Shown in pieces: positions 24,701-36,700 of a stretch of DNA of 64,000 nucleotides. A program made the position numbers and the translations under genes. The notes beneath the pieces are model-generated. The model saw only the letters and a program-made list of their open reading frames with translations, did not search any database and was not told the origin of the DNA. The DNA is from Amphibalanus amphitrite (Eukaryota; Arthropoda; Thecostraca; Balanomorpha; Balanidae). Position 1 is the stretch's first letter; every line of letters starts with the position of its first letter. The stretch spans positions 124,001 through 188,000 of the forward strand of contig NW_024881669.1 of NCBI RefSeq assembly GCF_019059575.1, read 5' to 3'.

Positions 24701-27700
24701 ACGAGGCTAAGGCGCACTACAGCCGGGTAGAGCCAGCTTCCGTCAGAGGAGCCGACTGAATAAATAAAGGAACAGCGCGGTAGCACGAGGAACAACACAC
24801 TTGAGAATATCAGCTATCACTACTTAGCTTTTATGATACCATTATCTTCCGCAAAAAAGGTAAAAAAAAAAAAAAAACAGCGGGAAATGGTTGGCTCGAA
24901 CTGATAGCGTTGCCTATAAACTTAAATACAAAGGGCTTGCAATAGCTTCAATTTTCAAGTATTGAAACAACGCACCGCTGCTAGCCATATGTTGACAGCA
25001 GCATCCCCCCTCACCAATCTACCCCTCAGGTCAGCATCAGGGACCGCCCAGTGTCACCGCCACCCGCCTCCGACTGACCTCGTATATGAATGCCGACATC
25101 CGCGGGGAGACGCTGAGCATCACCAGAGTAGTACGGAACAGCACGAAGTAGCGGTCGCTGTGCTCCTTGCCCACCGCCACCGAGCCCATGTGGATGATCT
25201 CACCTGTGGGAAGGTACGCAGGGTCAGACAGGCGGGGACAGACGTATGTGTGTGTGGGGGGGGGAGGGGGAGGGGGGTCATGTCGGTGCAATTAACGGTG
25301 ACACTCTTTCACTGTCTGGGTCTTAGATCACAGAGTGAATGAATATCACCACCGTTCGAGGGTTACTTCGCGACAGCCTGGCGGACTAACGACGGATAAC
25401 TAGAGGACAGAGGGCCAGAGTCAGCGTTAGCTTCCCTGGCGAGCCTAATGACGATACCACCCGGCCCAAGCCATCCTTTCCGGCAGCGCCGGGTTAGCAG
25501 TAGTCGGACCGACCGGCGGTAACGCCGCCCGTGTTATCAGCCGTGCAGCGGGACGGGAGAGTCTCAGCGCGTGGTCAGACGGACGGCGGCACCTCGGCAG
25601 AAGACGCAGGCCGCGGCCACACACGGCGGCCGGCACCCGTTGATCAGCCAGACAGTCGACAAAAAAAAAAAAACACGCAAATAAATAAATACAACGTCGC
25701 CGGCCCGTGCTCGGCAGGACGTCAGCGGATTGGGCATATCCCTGAGCATCAGCGTAGATCGGGGGATGACAACATGCAAACTCAGTTCCATTCACGTGAG
25801 AAGATTAGCACTGAATAACGTATGGCTTTGAGCGTTCATACCGAGATATTGTGTTGTTCGTAGATGCCATCAGTTATGCCATCAGCGATCGCCGTTCCGG
25901 ATATCCCTCCGCTGAGGTCAATACCAAGCAGCGCGGATCGGGCGCCGGCCAATACGTCCATTCAGAGCGCCGGTCCATCTGTTCTCCATATAGGGCGCCG
26001 CACAGCACTAATGGGATAACCCGATTCAAAGGGATTCCAGACAGGGATACCGGGACAGATCTCGGGTAATTTCGGGCTGTGACGCCTCGCTGGGTGGTGA
26101 CACTGAGGTGAGGTGACCGGCCGGGGTAGACCGGTCGGCCCGGGGCGGCCGTCTGTGCCCGCCGCCGACCGGTGCCAGCCGCGGCGGCGCGGCGGTTCCG
26201 CCCGGAGCCACCGTTTCCGGCCGACGGACATGTTCCTGGCGCCGTCACCGGTTCCCGCAGACACGGCTCGACCTCCACCACACCCGGGCGCAGAGCGGCG
26301 CCCGTGCCAGCGCCGTCGGCCGGGGGTGACGGCCGCCACCCGGCCGGCCGTGTCGGTCACAGCTGGGACGACTGACGGCTGACGGCGGCGGTGAGAGGGA
26401 CAGGATAACCACAGTCCGCGACACGGACGGACTAACGCCGAGACAGGCCGAGTAGGGCAAAGCCAGCAAGACAGACTGCCCGGACAGGCCGTAAAGACAT
26501 GCTGCCGAGACGGGCGGTGGAGAACAGACAGCTCATTGGAGACAGACTACGGTGACAGGCCGAGCGGAGAACAGAGCTCCCAGCCAGTGTCGGTCACGGT
26601 GGGGGCAATCCGTCACCCGGCCGACGCGCCAGTCTCTTTTGTTCGCCGGCACGTGTCAAAAACAAAGCCAAAACTCTGAGTGGCTGAGGAGAGGAGCTCG
26701 GAGCGAGCACCAGTTAGGACACGGTCACCGCGCTGCGTCACGCCTCCGCGCAGTTCAAGTATCTGCTACAGTGGCACGTGTCTGTACTCTGTAGGTCAGA
26801 CGTCTGTCAGATCAACTCGACACACGACACCGGCCCGCTCCGATACTATTCCGAGCACAGATATCTCATCAGCACTCCGCGGCCTCCGGCTCCCGTGAAG
26901 GAAGCACGGCGGGCCTTTCTGTCGTCCCATTCCGTCCGGGCCGGCCCGGCGGCGGCTCAGAGACCGTCATATCACAGCGGCCGAGACGAGATCACGCTCT
27001 GTAAGACGCCGGTCGGGTCCGTCCAAAGACGGCTGTGTGATTGGCGCGGTCGGGCGCGCTTCGGAGCGAGGGATTCCGCGGATCTGCCCTTATGGGCTAC
27101 ATAGGCAGCTATTTCCAGGAGGCAGGTCGATCCAAACTCCGTCGTCACTTGGGAGCCGCGTGGGTGTTTTCGAGAAGACGCCGCTTTGGGTTCGGAGATA
27201 AATCACCCAGACGTCTTAATGAAAGACTATGATTTAATTCAGAGACAGGGGCCACACGACTGGGCCATGCATGAATGGTATTAATTAGTAAATAATTTAT
27301 GCAGACCCAATAAAGATCCGGGACCACAGCCAGCTGATATGCCGAATACAAACAGAGACGTGGTGGGACGTCCCCGTCGGCCGCTCCGTTTGGCCGAGCG
27401 CCCAGCCTGTCCAGACCAGAGCACTCCGCTCGGCCTGTCTGACCCAGGACGCCGCGCCCAGAGCGACGCCCCCGGCCTGTCCGACCCAGGGGCACGAACC
27501 AGCACGCCCCGCCAGGCCCGTCTGACCCAGGACGCGGCCGCTGCCCTTCAGCCGAGTGTCATCCCCGGGCTGTGACCTTTCCCGAGCACTCTCGTCTGGC
27601 TCTGGCGATGATGGGCTGCCGCGGACCGCCCACCGGAGCTGGGGACCGGCAGCAGCCCGATTGGGGACGGGAGCGGGAGGCAGCGAGAGGTCCAGGGGAC

Positions 27701-30700
27701 GGGATAAATGACAGAGGTCACGGAGTTGTTTATCGGTGTTTGGTCTGGACTCTGGAGTGCATAATGCACTAGAAGGAAGTCGTGCAAAATGATAGCTAGC
27801 AATCCATCATGATGTTAGAATGTCACGTCCATGTCTTGGCTAAGCCTTTCCAATCAGGACGAAAACGTGTGCTCGAACTCACAATGCTATAAAATACCAA
27901 TTGACCTAAGCACAATTATATAATATATTCGATTATCACCGTCTTTCTGATGAAATGTCGGTCAACTCTCTAAACCAATTAGGAACGCTGCGAGGATGAG
28001 TTAGTGACCTTGTGCCTTTCTATTATGACGAAATGCGAGTGTCAAGGCGGAATGCCAGCTGGAATCTTTTCACAACTATTAGGTAGCAGGGATGCGGAGC
28101 CGTGGAAATTTCAGACAGCTTAGGCTCCGGCTCCGGCTTCGGAGAAATAAGATCGGCTCCGGCTACGGCTCTGGCTCCGGGTGAAATGTCATGGCGGCTC
28201 CGTCTTCGGCTCCGGCTCCGGGCAAAAATGTGCCGACTCCAGCGGCTCCGGCTCCGGTTCCGCACCCCTGACTATATTAGGATTGTAAAAAGGGGCCACC
28301 AGTCCGTCTGAGGCTGGCTCTGGACTCGACCTAAGGTCCAGGACCCAGTTCCGTGTCAGTGTCAGGTCCGAGGTCAGTCTAAATGTCCGTCGATGATCGT
28401 CCCCATTACCCGGCTCGACGCCCCGCGGCGAAGGATCGACGTCAGCTGTCATCGTCACGAGTCACCGACCGGCGCGCGGCGCCCCATCGAAATCGGACCC
28501 CGGCCGAGGGTAGAGCAGAGGCGGCGACAGGGAGAGGGAGGGAGAAGCGAGCGAGGGGCGGGGTCGATAAGGCAGACACCGGCTCCCGTCCGCCGGGGGG
28601 GGGGGGGGGGGTTGCTCGCGCCCCGTCCCCCGAACAGTCGGCGGAGTAAGCGGGAGTCGTTTCCGGGTCTCACGCACGCGTAAATAAGGCGGACGGAGGC
28701 GGGCGGAGAGCGGAAATGGCCGCGGTAAACTGCCCAAATGGCCCATATCACACACCGCAGAGCTACCGTCCGGAAACGGGGAGAGGTAGGAAATAAATCA
28801 CTCATACAGAAGACCGAATGAAATCGAAGGAGGTAAGAATGAACCTCAGATGGTCAAGGGACGCTCAATAATCGATTAAGTAGGAAAGGTACGGGAACGA
28901 CTGAAACACGATCGACTGACTGAAGAATGCAATAAAGCTTGCCGGTGTGATGGGAACTGCTTTTGTTTGTTTGGGAGCGCAGTGATTCGTGTCCCAGTGG
29001 GTCATACCGTCCCCCCGTTCGTCAGTCAATAAGGACAATTACTGCGTTCCGTCAGCTACTCCCCCCTCCGTTCTGTCAGCTTTGATCGCTCCTACGCTCC
29101 GTCAGCCCTAATCAGATTGCTCTGACGCACACTGCCCAATATGCTGAGTGAAGTGTGTTGACCAGCCCCGTACGCGGACACTGGTTACACATCCGCAGCG
29201 TAAATGCCAAATGACGGCCCGGCCTGGCGAGCAGCTGCGAACGCACTGGGCCGCACTGGGCTCAGACTGCTGCAAGGCTATATAAACCAGGTAGAACGTT
29301 CCCGACGAAAAAGTGGTGACAAGCGATAATTAGTAGCCGCGACCCTCACTTGTTCAAAACTATATCCGCAAGCAGCATTTACAGGCTAGCGGAAATCGAC
29401 CAATCGGCGTTCGGCAATACTCGACGCTGATTGGCCCGATGCTCGTGACGAAATTGCGGGGGACTGTAGCTATTCCCCTATGGCGTTTAATAGACTTACG
29501 GCTTTTGAAGGGGATTTATACCAGTTTTGTTGGGTTTGAGGCCATTTTTGAGCTTGGATATTCTTTCTGTGACTTTTGACTGTGTAATAACGACATTTAA
29601 TCATGACATTCTATATACTACCGGTGTCACATCGGCCAAAAAGACCGTAAGTACATGGGATAGACGGACCACTGCTGATGGGGCCACACATGTCGGCGTG
29701 TGGTCATCGGAGGTCCGTGAGGGTTCGACATAGACCCTTCATGGGTCGGTATAGGCCCGGTGGGTCCAGTGTGCAAGCCTATCGGGGGCCGGTGCTGACC
29801 CAACAGGGCCCAGTGGCATATAATGTAAGGCTGTCTAGGCCGACGTTGAGGGCTCATGGGGGCCATATAGGACCAATAGGGACCACATCAGTCAATCAGG
29901 GGCCATTTAGGCCAATAAAGGCACTTCAGGGGACTTGAAAAGGTCATTCAAGAGCTGTGGTGGGCCCATGAGGGGACGGCATTGGTCCAGCAGGTGCAGT
30001 CAGGGGATGTTGTACGGGTTTCTCAGTGGCCCATTTGGGCATATCAGTGACCAATTTGGACCCAGCAGAGGGCTTTGTAGACCTATCAGGGGCTGGTGAT
30101 GGTTCATCAGGGGCCAGCGTTAGTCCATCGGGGCACGGCATATGCCCATCAGAGGTAATTGCGAGCCCACGCTGAACAATGATGGCCCTTCAACGGCCCC
30201 TAATGGATCTACATTGACCCATGGGCCATGATGTGTCATGTATGCCCCTATGACAGGCCTACTCAGACCCCTGATGGACATTCCCGGCCTCTGATGACCC
30301 TATACTGAATGCTAAAGGGGCTCTAAGTTTCTCCAATAACCCTTCGTCAACCCATTATTACCATACGCTGGCACTAGGGGCCCCACATCAGCCGCAGGGC
30401 AGTCCGTGCCATGACAGCATGTCTTTTCGGCCGATATTACATCGGTAATATTTATTAAAATCATGATTTTATGGTGTCATTATATAGCTAACAGTCATAA
30501 GAAATATATTTCAACTCGAAAACAGCTCCAAACAGCATATAATTTTAAAGAAACTCCTCCGAAATCCAAAAGCCTATTCGGGTCCATAGAGAATAACTGC
30601 GGTCCCCCGCAATTTCGTCACGAGCGTCGGACCAATCAGCGTCGAGTACTGCCGAGCGCTGATTGGTGAATTTTCCGCTAGCGTGTAAGTACTGCTCGCG

Positions 30701-33700
30701 GAACAAGAGTTCGTCGACAATCCTCCACAAACGTCTGTCACCATTTTTCGTAATGCTAAACAGCCGGAGCGTACCCCCCTGGACTGCTGTAACCGGGGGT
30801 TCCGCGCGGCAACTTCGTCCGACAAAGGTCACCATTCCGCTGCCGCTGGTACGGACGTCGGGCACCCGGCTGTTCAACAAGGCGGCCGTCGCGTGCACAG
30901 ATGAAACACACTCAAAGGCTGACGCCCGGCCATAGTTCACGGGCTGCTCGGCCTTTGATATTCCAGCCGGGCTCACAATGAGTCCCTCACCGCGGCAGAT
31001 AGCATCCATCACGGCAAATTCACGGGAAGGCTGCGAAATGAACCGGCTGCCCGACGGACGCAGTCTAGCGCGACCCGTGACCTTTCGGGACCGGAGACCT
31101 TTTGACCTTTTGTAATTTCGTTATGCTGAATTCAATGCTGATGTGTGGTGTCTGTCTTCCGTGCCGAGTTAGCACTAGTTGGGTGGTTGGTTTATGGATA
31201 CCATTGATAACCTATCGGGACCCAAGCTAATTGAGGCTTACCGGCTTCTCCGAGAGCCAGTCTATATCACAGAGACAGGGTGGTGAGCCGGTACGTACCC
31301 ATGTTGGCCATTTGTTCGCCCTCCCAGCGGCGGATGTTTCCGGAGAGAATCTCCAGCTCCGTCTCCTTCTGGCGACGGATCGTGGCACAGCTCGTCTGAA
31401 ATACACAAACACGGAGACGTCACATTGCTGATGACACAACCCCACAGCAACAGACAAAGTAGTTAAATCCACATCAACAAACGCGCAGCTATAATTCATA
31501 CCGGATATCAGGGCAACTGGCAACATAATTGAAAAGGTAACGGTCGATTTATCATCTATACGCTTTTACGGACAAAGCAACACAAAACAAGGCGATCATC
31601 TCAGTAGCTTTACATCGAGGAATCAGAACTATCATTGCATGATGTGGTTTGAGGCATTTCAGACGCGGTGTCGAGTTTCACACGCAACGAAGACAGCCTG
31701 AAGATGATTTCCAAATTATGTGCAATTAAAAGGTAACACTGTTATAATTGTTGCGATTGAATATATCAAAAAATGTTTGTCTTGACTGTGAACAATAATA
31801 TTCTGGGCAGTACCTAAATAAATCCAAACACAAATGATTGAACACAACAGGGTGTGACAATGATTGAACACAACAGGATGTGACAAACAAGATAGTACAA
31901 TATCAATCATATCTAACAATATCTATGATAATTTTGTATCAATGTATGTACAAAAAGCACGAATACCAAAGCGAAGAGGACACTGATCCACATCAGCTGA
32001 GCTCCATATAGATGCCATTCATTCCCGGAGCCCGTTCCTTAGATAGCTCGGACGCGTCTGATCCACCAACACAAGCCGTCCGGAGACGTCGGCTTTGACG
32101 TCATCAACTTAGAGAGTATTCTCTGACGTCATCAACGCTGGACAGTCGGACGAGAGGTCAATCTCGCCGGACAGCCATCCCTGACGTCATCAACGCCGAA
32201 CAGCTGTCCTGTCCCTTGCGTCATTCACGTCGGACACTAGGTCTAGGTATATCAATGTCGGACAGTGGTCCTGTGACGTCATTAGCCCCTTACAGCCGTC
32301 CCTGACATCCCTGACTGTCCGTCGCCGTCAGACCAAACTCCGGGCAACTCTGGGCAGTCAGCCCGGACGCCGCTACTGACATTCCGGACATAGCTCACAC
32401 GGAGCGTACATTCCGGCCATAATTGCCGCCCCGTTTGACACTATGTGCCCCGGGTATCACAGCGCAGCAGCCCCGGCCGTCCTGCCCGCCGCCGCGCCCG
32501 GCGCCTCAGCCCCATCAGCGCAGTGGCGTGTCCAGAGCGCCATCCGTCATCTCACGGCCCATTGGCGGCCGGTTATCTGGATGGTCGCAGCCACACAGCG
32601 GCGAATTGGGGCGGCGTTCGGCTTGACAGCGTCACACGCTGTGGGCGTCGGATGCGTCGCCTGATTCCGACGGAGGCTGTTTGAGGTAGCTGCGTCGTAG
32701 GTACCGGTATCTGTATTTTCAGGATGCTGCAAACTAATTTGGATACGGGCAATACGAATAACGCCAGGTGGGTATGACATCAGAGCTAGGTCAAGGCCAG
32801 TAACTACTCGGTAATACTCAGACAGTCTGTCTGACCAGCATCTACCGTGATCTCGCTGAAGGACTGTGTAACCTACCGTGATCTCGTTGTAGACGTGGAT
32901 GGAGCGCTGCGTGTCGCCCCGGTCCGGGTGCCCCTACCGTGATCTCTCTTTAGGAGTATATAACGTACCGTGGTCTCGCCGTAGGAGTGTATACCGTACC
33001 GTGATCTCGCCGTAGGAGTGTATAACGTACCGTGATCTCGTTGTAGACGTGGATGGAGCGCTGCGTGTCGCCCCAGTCCGGGTGGCCCTTACCGTGATCT
33101 CGCAGTAGATGCGGACATTTCCGTACCGTGATCTCGTTGTAGACGTGGATAGAGCGCTGCGTGTCGCCCCGGTCCGGGTGCCCCTCCTCCAAGTGACGCT
33201 CGTACTCCTGAAGCATGCCTGCAACAACGGACATGAGCATAAATACCATCTCGAAGAAAGAGCAATGATGTCATATCATTTCATCGCATAAGCCTAGGGC
33301 TGATCGACGATCGTGCTGCATTAAAAATTGCCACCTTTCATGATGTTCAAGTGCAGTAAAATGGATTACACGGCGCTCGCTGGCAGCTTCAATGAGTAGA
33401 GATTCCAGCCGATCAAACAAAATCAGCACTAATCCTCATCCCTTATCACCTTCACAAATCATACATATTGATCATCGGAGCTTCAACCGCGTACGATTGA
33501 TTTCATCTCAATCTATTGCATTTATCGAACAAGAATCTCGCCCTGTATTAATCTGTACAACCACTTCGCTGCATTGATCATCGGTGGCGCATTTTACACT
33601 TTCTCGCGTTGGCAGCTCGCCTTGGCAGACGGGCCGAGACAAAAACGCCGCTGAGGTAGGCAGCCGGCCGCCGGCGGCCGCCCACTCGGCTCGGCTCGGC

Positions 33701-36700
33701 CCGGCGGCGCAGCGCCAACAGAAGGGGCGGTGGGGCGGGGAGGGGGGAGTACGGCTGGACAACATAGAGCGCTGGCTGGGGAGCTGGACGGGATGGGGCG
33801 GGAGTGGGAGTACGGCTGGACAACGCAGTATTGGCTGGGGCGGGAAGGGGGCAGCTGGACAACACAGCATTGGCTGGGGCGGGGGGGGGGGCAGCTGGAC
33901 ATTGGACAACACAGCATTGGGTGGGGCGGGAGGGGGGCAGCTGGACAACACAGCGCTGACTGGGGAGCGGGGCGGGCTGGGCGGGAGGGAGGGAGGGGGG
34001 GCACAGTTGGACAACACAGCGCTAACTGGGGAATGGGGCGGGCTGGAGCGAGAGGGTAGGGAGGGAGGGGACACAGCTGGACAACACAGCAGTGGTAGTG
34101 GGGCGACTGGTGGGAACCAAAGGCTGTCAGAAGTCGTGGATAGACACAGTGGCGACAGCAAGCTAACGCACACAATGGGAGGCAGGGAAACGTAACTGGA
34201 ACGTAGCCAGCTACCAGAGAGTAGAGACACTAGAAAACAACTGAGAACAGGGTTACTAGGGTTACTAACCACATCTAGGCATTCGTACTACACCCAAATT
34301 GTTTGAAACCTGCGAAACACTTATCCATTCGCACCGCATCAAAACTTATAAAACTACCAGGCATCCTACCATCCCATGGCCTTTCAGGGGTCGTAAACAC
34401 GGCGAAACATCCCAGCCATGTTTTACAGGCTGTCAAGAATGGAGCTACTGAGATTTGCCGCGGCTCCAGGACAAATCCCTCCCGGGGCGGACGAAGCCGC
34501 ACCGGCCACTCACATGGGAACTTGTCGAGCCGCCGGAACACCTTGCTCAGACCGGTGGTGAGCACCATGATACCGGGCGTGTGGGCGCCCTGCGACTCCA
34601 TGAACGCGTTCAGGGCGTCCCTGCGGCGGCACAGAAGGTGGAGGGTCAGCGGGCGGCCGCAGTGGGCGGGAACAGCGGGTCAAATGGCTAGCCGCTAGAT
34701 AAATGGACTCACCAAGAATTATATATCGGCTACACAAGCCAGACTACGCACCTACATAACTGCACGTTGCCTCCCTTTGAACATGCCGTATCTCATCAAA
34801 AACAGTCATAAATAGCGAAGAAAACGCATTCGCTCACGGTAACCAATATTTTCGGTCATTTAGCCACCAATAACCAATAAATCGCGCCTGCCCTACCTCT
34901 GTTCCCGACTCCCCAGTCCCCTGTTTACTCTCCTTCCCTGCCCAAGTCTCACTTGTGTTTGTCGAGCACACAGACGGCGCGCGGGTGGCCGGCGCAGTAC
35001 TGAGTGTGCACGCGCTTCAGGTCGGCCGCGCGGCTGAGGAACACGTGGCCGGCGCGCTGCGGGCGCTGCTGAACGGCCGCCTGCAGCTCGAGCTCGGCCA
35101 GCAGTCGGCCGTGCTCACCGAGCACTTCGTCCAGGTTACCGGTCAGCTGGCGGTGCTCGGCTGCCGACAGACTGCAGGGGTATAACACAGGGGTCAGAGT
35201 ACTCCACACAGGGGTCAGAGTACTCCACACAGGGGTCAGGGTACTCCACACGGGGGTCACCGTACAACACACGTGGGTCACAACCTCCTCCAGGCTACCG
35301 GTCAGCTGGCGGTCCTCAGCCGAAGACAGTCTGCCGGGGTGACATCTATCAGGATTATCGCACGAAACATAACCAGTAAGTTTCCTGGACTGGATGGTAC
35401 CGAACAGGGCGCAACAGTCAGTTGTGCGCTTGGCAGTCGAGCTCATGAGGTTCGGAGAAACGGAACCGGTAGGTAAGGTATATGACAAGCAATAGGTAAC
35501 TAGCTTCGGTTGACAAATTTCCATAAATTTGCAAGGTTTCATCTCGTCTACTGACTGTCTTACGTCGTAAGGTTGTAAAGCAGCTTTATTGAACAGCGAC
35601 TGCGGCAAAGTTTACCCAGGTGAGCCCTGTGACTTGGCAACTAGGAGTGGAGCGTTGCACATGAAGCACTTGCCGGAGGGCCGCCAGGAACATACTGTCC
35701 AGCGTAACTTCAGTCGTATTTTGACAAGACGAAGTGTAGCGAACCTTGTATGGAAACTCAGAAAATGCAGAAGCAAAGTTTTGCCGTAAAATACACCGGC
35801 AACTTTTAACGAGATGCCAGAACTGCCGAGCTAAATTTCACCTGGGTACGTGGCAGGCACTTACAACAAATATCGTAGCTCAAAAGAGAACCCTGCGTTA
35901 TGAAGGGCGGAGCTACAATATATGTAATATGCACCCGGATATTGGTTGTCTGTTCCAACCCGCGGCCAACACGGTAAGTCCATATCCAGCAGCCATATAG
36001 GTAGAAAATGTAGGTAAGCGCCGTCGCCACAATCTGCGGACGATGTAGATCCTGAAGTCGCAGTGCCGCAGGACAGGGGCCAGACGAGAGTTAGCTCCCA
36101 GGCCAGTTCCGATGGCCGGCGTCGCTCCAGGCGTCGGACCTCTCTCAAAGCCCGCCTTACCGGACCCGTCTCGTCACTCTCTGAAGAGAAGCGGCGCAAG
36201 GACCTCCTTCTCGACCCCCAGCGAATCAGCTCCGCCCCGTCCCTCCCAGGCGAAACGGCACAAGGTCCTCGGCACACGCACCTCTCTCGGTAAACGGACC
36301 TCTCTCGAGCCCCAGCGGCGAGAGATCCGACAGAAGTCCCTCCCTGGAGTACCTCTCTTTCCCGCCCCGGCTGACCATCCCCAGTCTCCGCTCTAGCCGA
36401 CTCCCCCGGGACACGGACCGTTTCCAGCCGTCCCGGCCGGGCAAATAATGACATTACGGCAATCGCGCCGCGGCGGCTGAGCCGGCCGCTGTGCCCGGGC
36501 GGCTGGCCGGCGACTCGGCCGGGCCGCCCGGCCGGCCGCTAAAAGGTCACAGCGGGAGAGCCGGCACTTCAGCGGGGCTGGCTGAGCTGACACTTCGGTC
36601 AGACTGGCTGGGCAAGAGTGAACGGGTCTGTGGCGGGCCGAGCAGTCAGTTGGATTATTAGATCATCGGATCAATTAAAAGAAACGGCAGATTTTAAAAT

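Larger units (their letters stand above)
25204..31298. other. PIX intron 6, mostly unannotatable
   Basis: A 6.1-kb intron between exons 6 and 7. It holds a minisatellite at about 27395-27540 (three copies of a roughly 60-bp unit around CTGTCYGACCCAGG), a GGCTCC-rich MITE (28087-28270), a long G run at 28598-28611 and a long-TIR element (29303-30750). No coding sequence was recognised; the open frames at 25870-26380 and 28390-28800 look like chance in GC-rich DNA. Confidence 0.5.

Noticed and set aside
30545-31012. Minus-strand 155-codon open frame
   Set aside because: It crosses the end of the long-TIR element and matches no family I know.
33508-34272. Minus-strand 254-codon Pro/Ser-rich open frame
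   Set aside because: Its composition follows the minisatellite at 33740-34095; no splice or family support.
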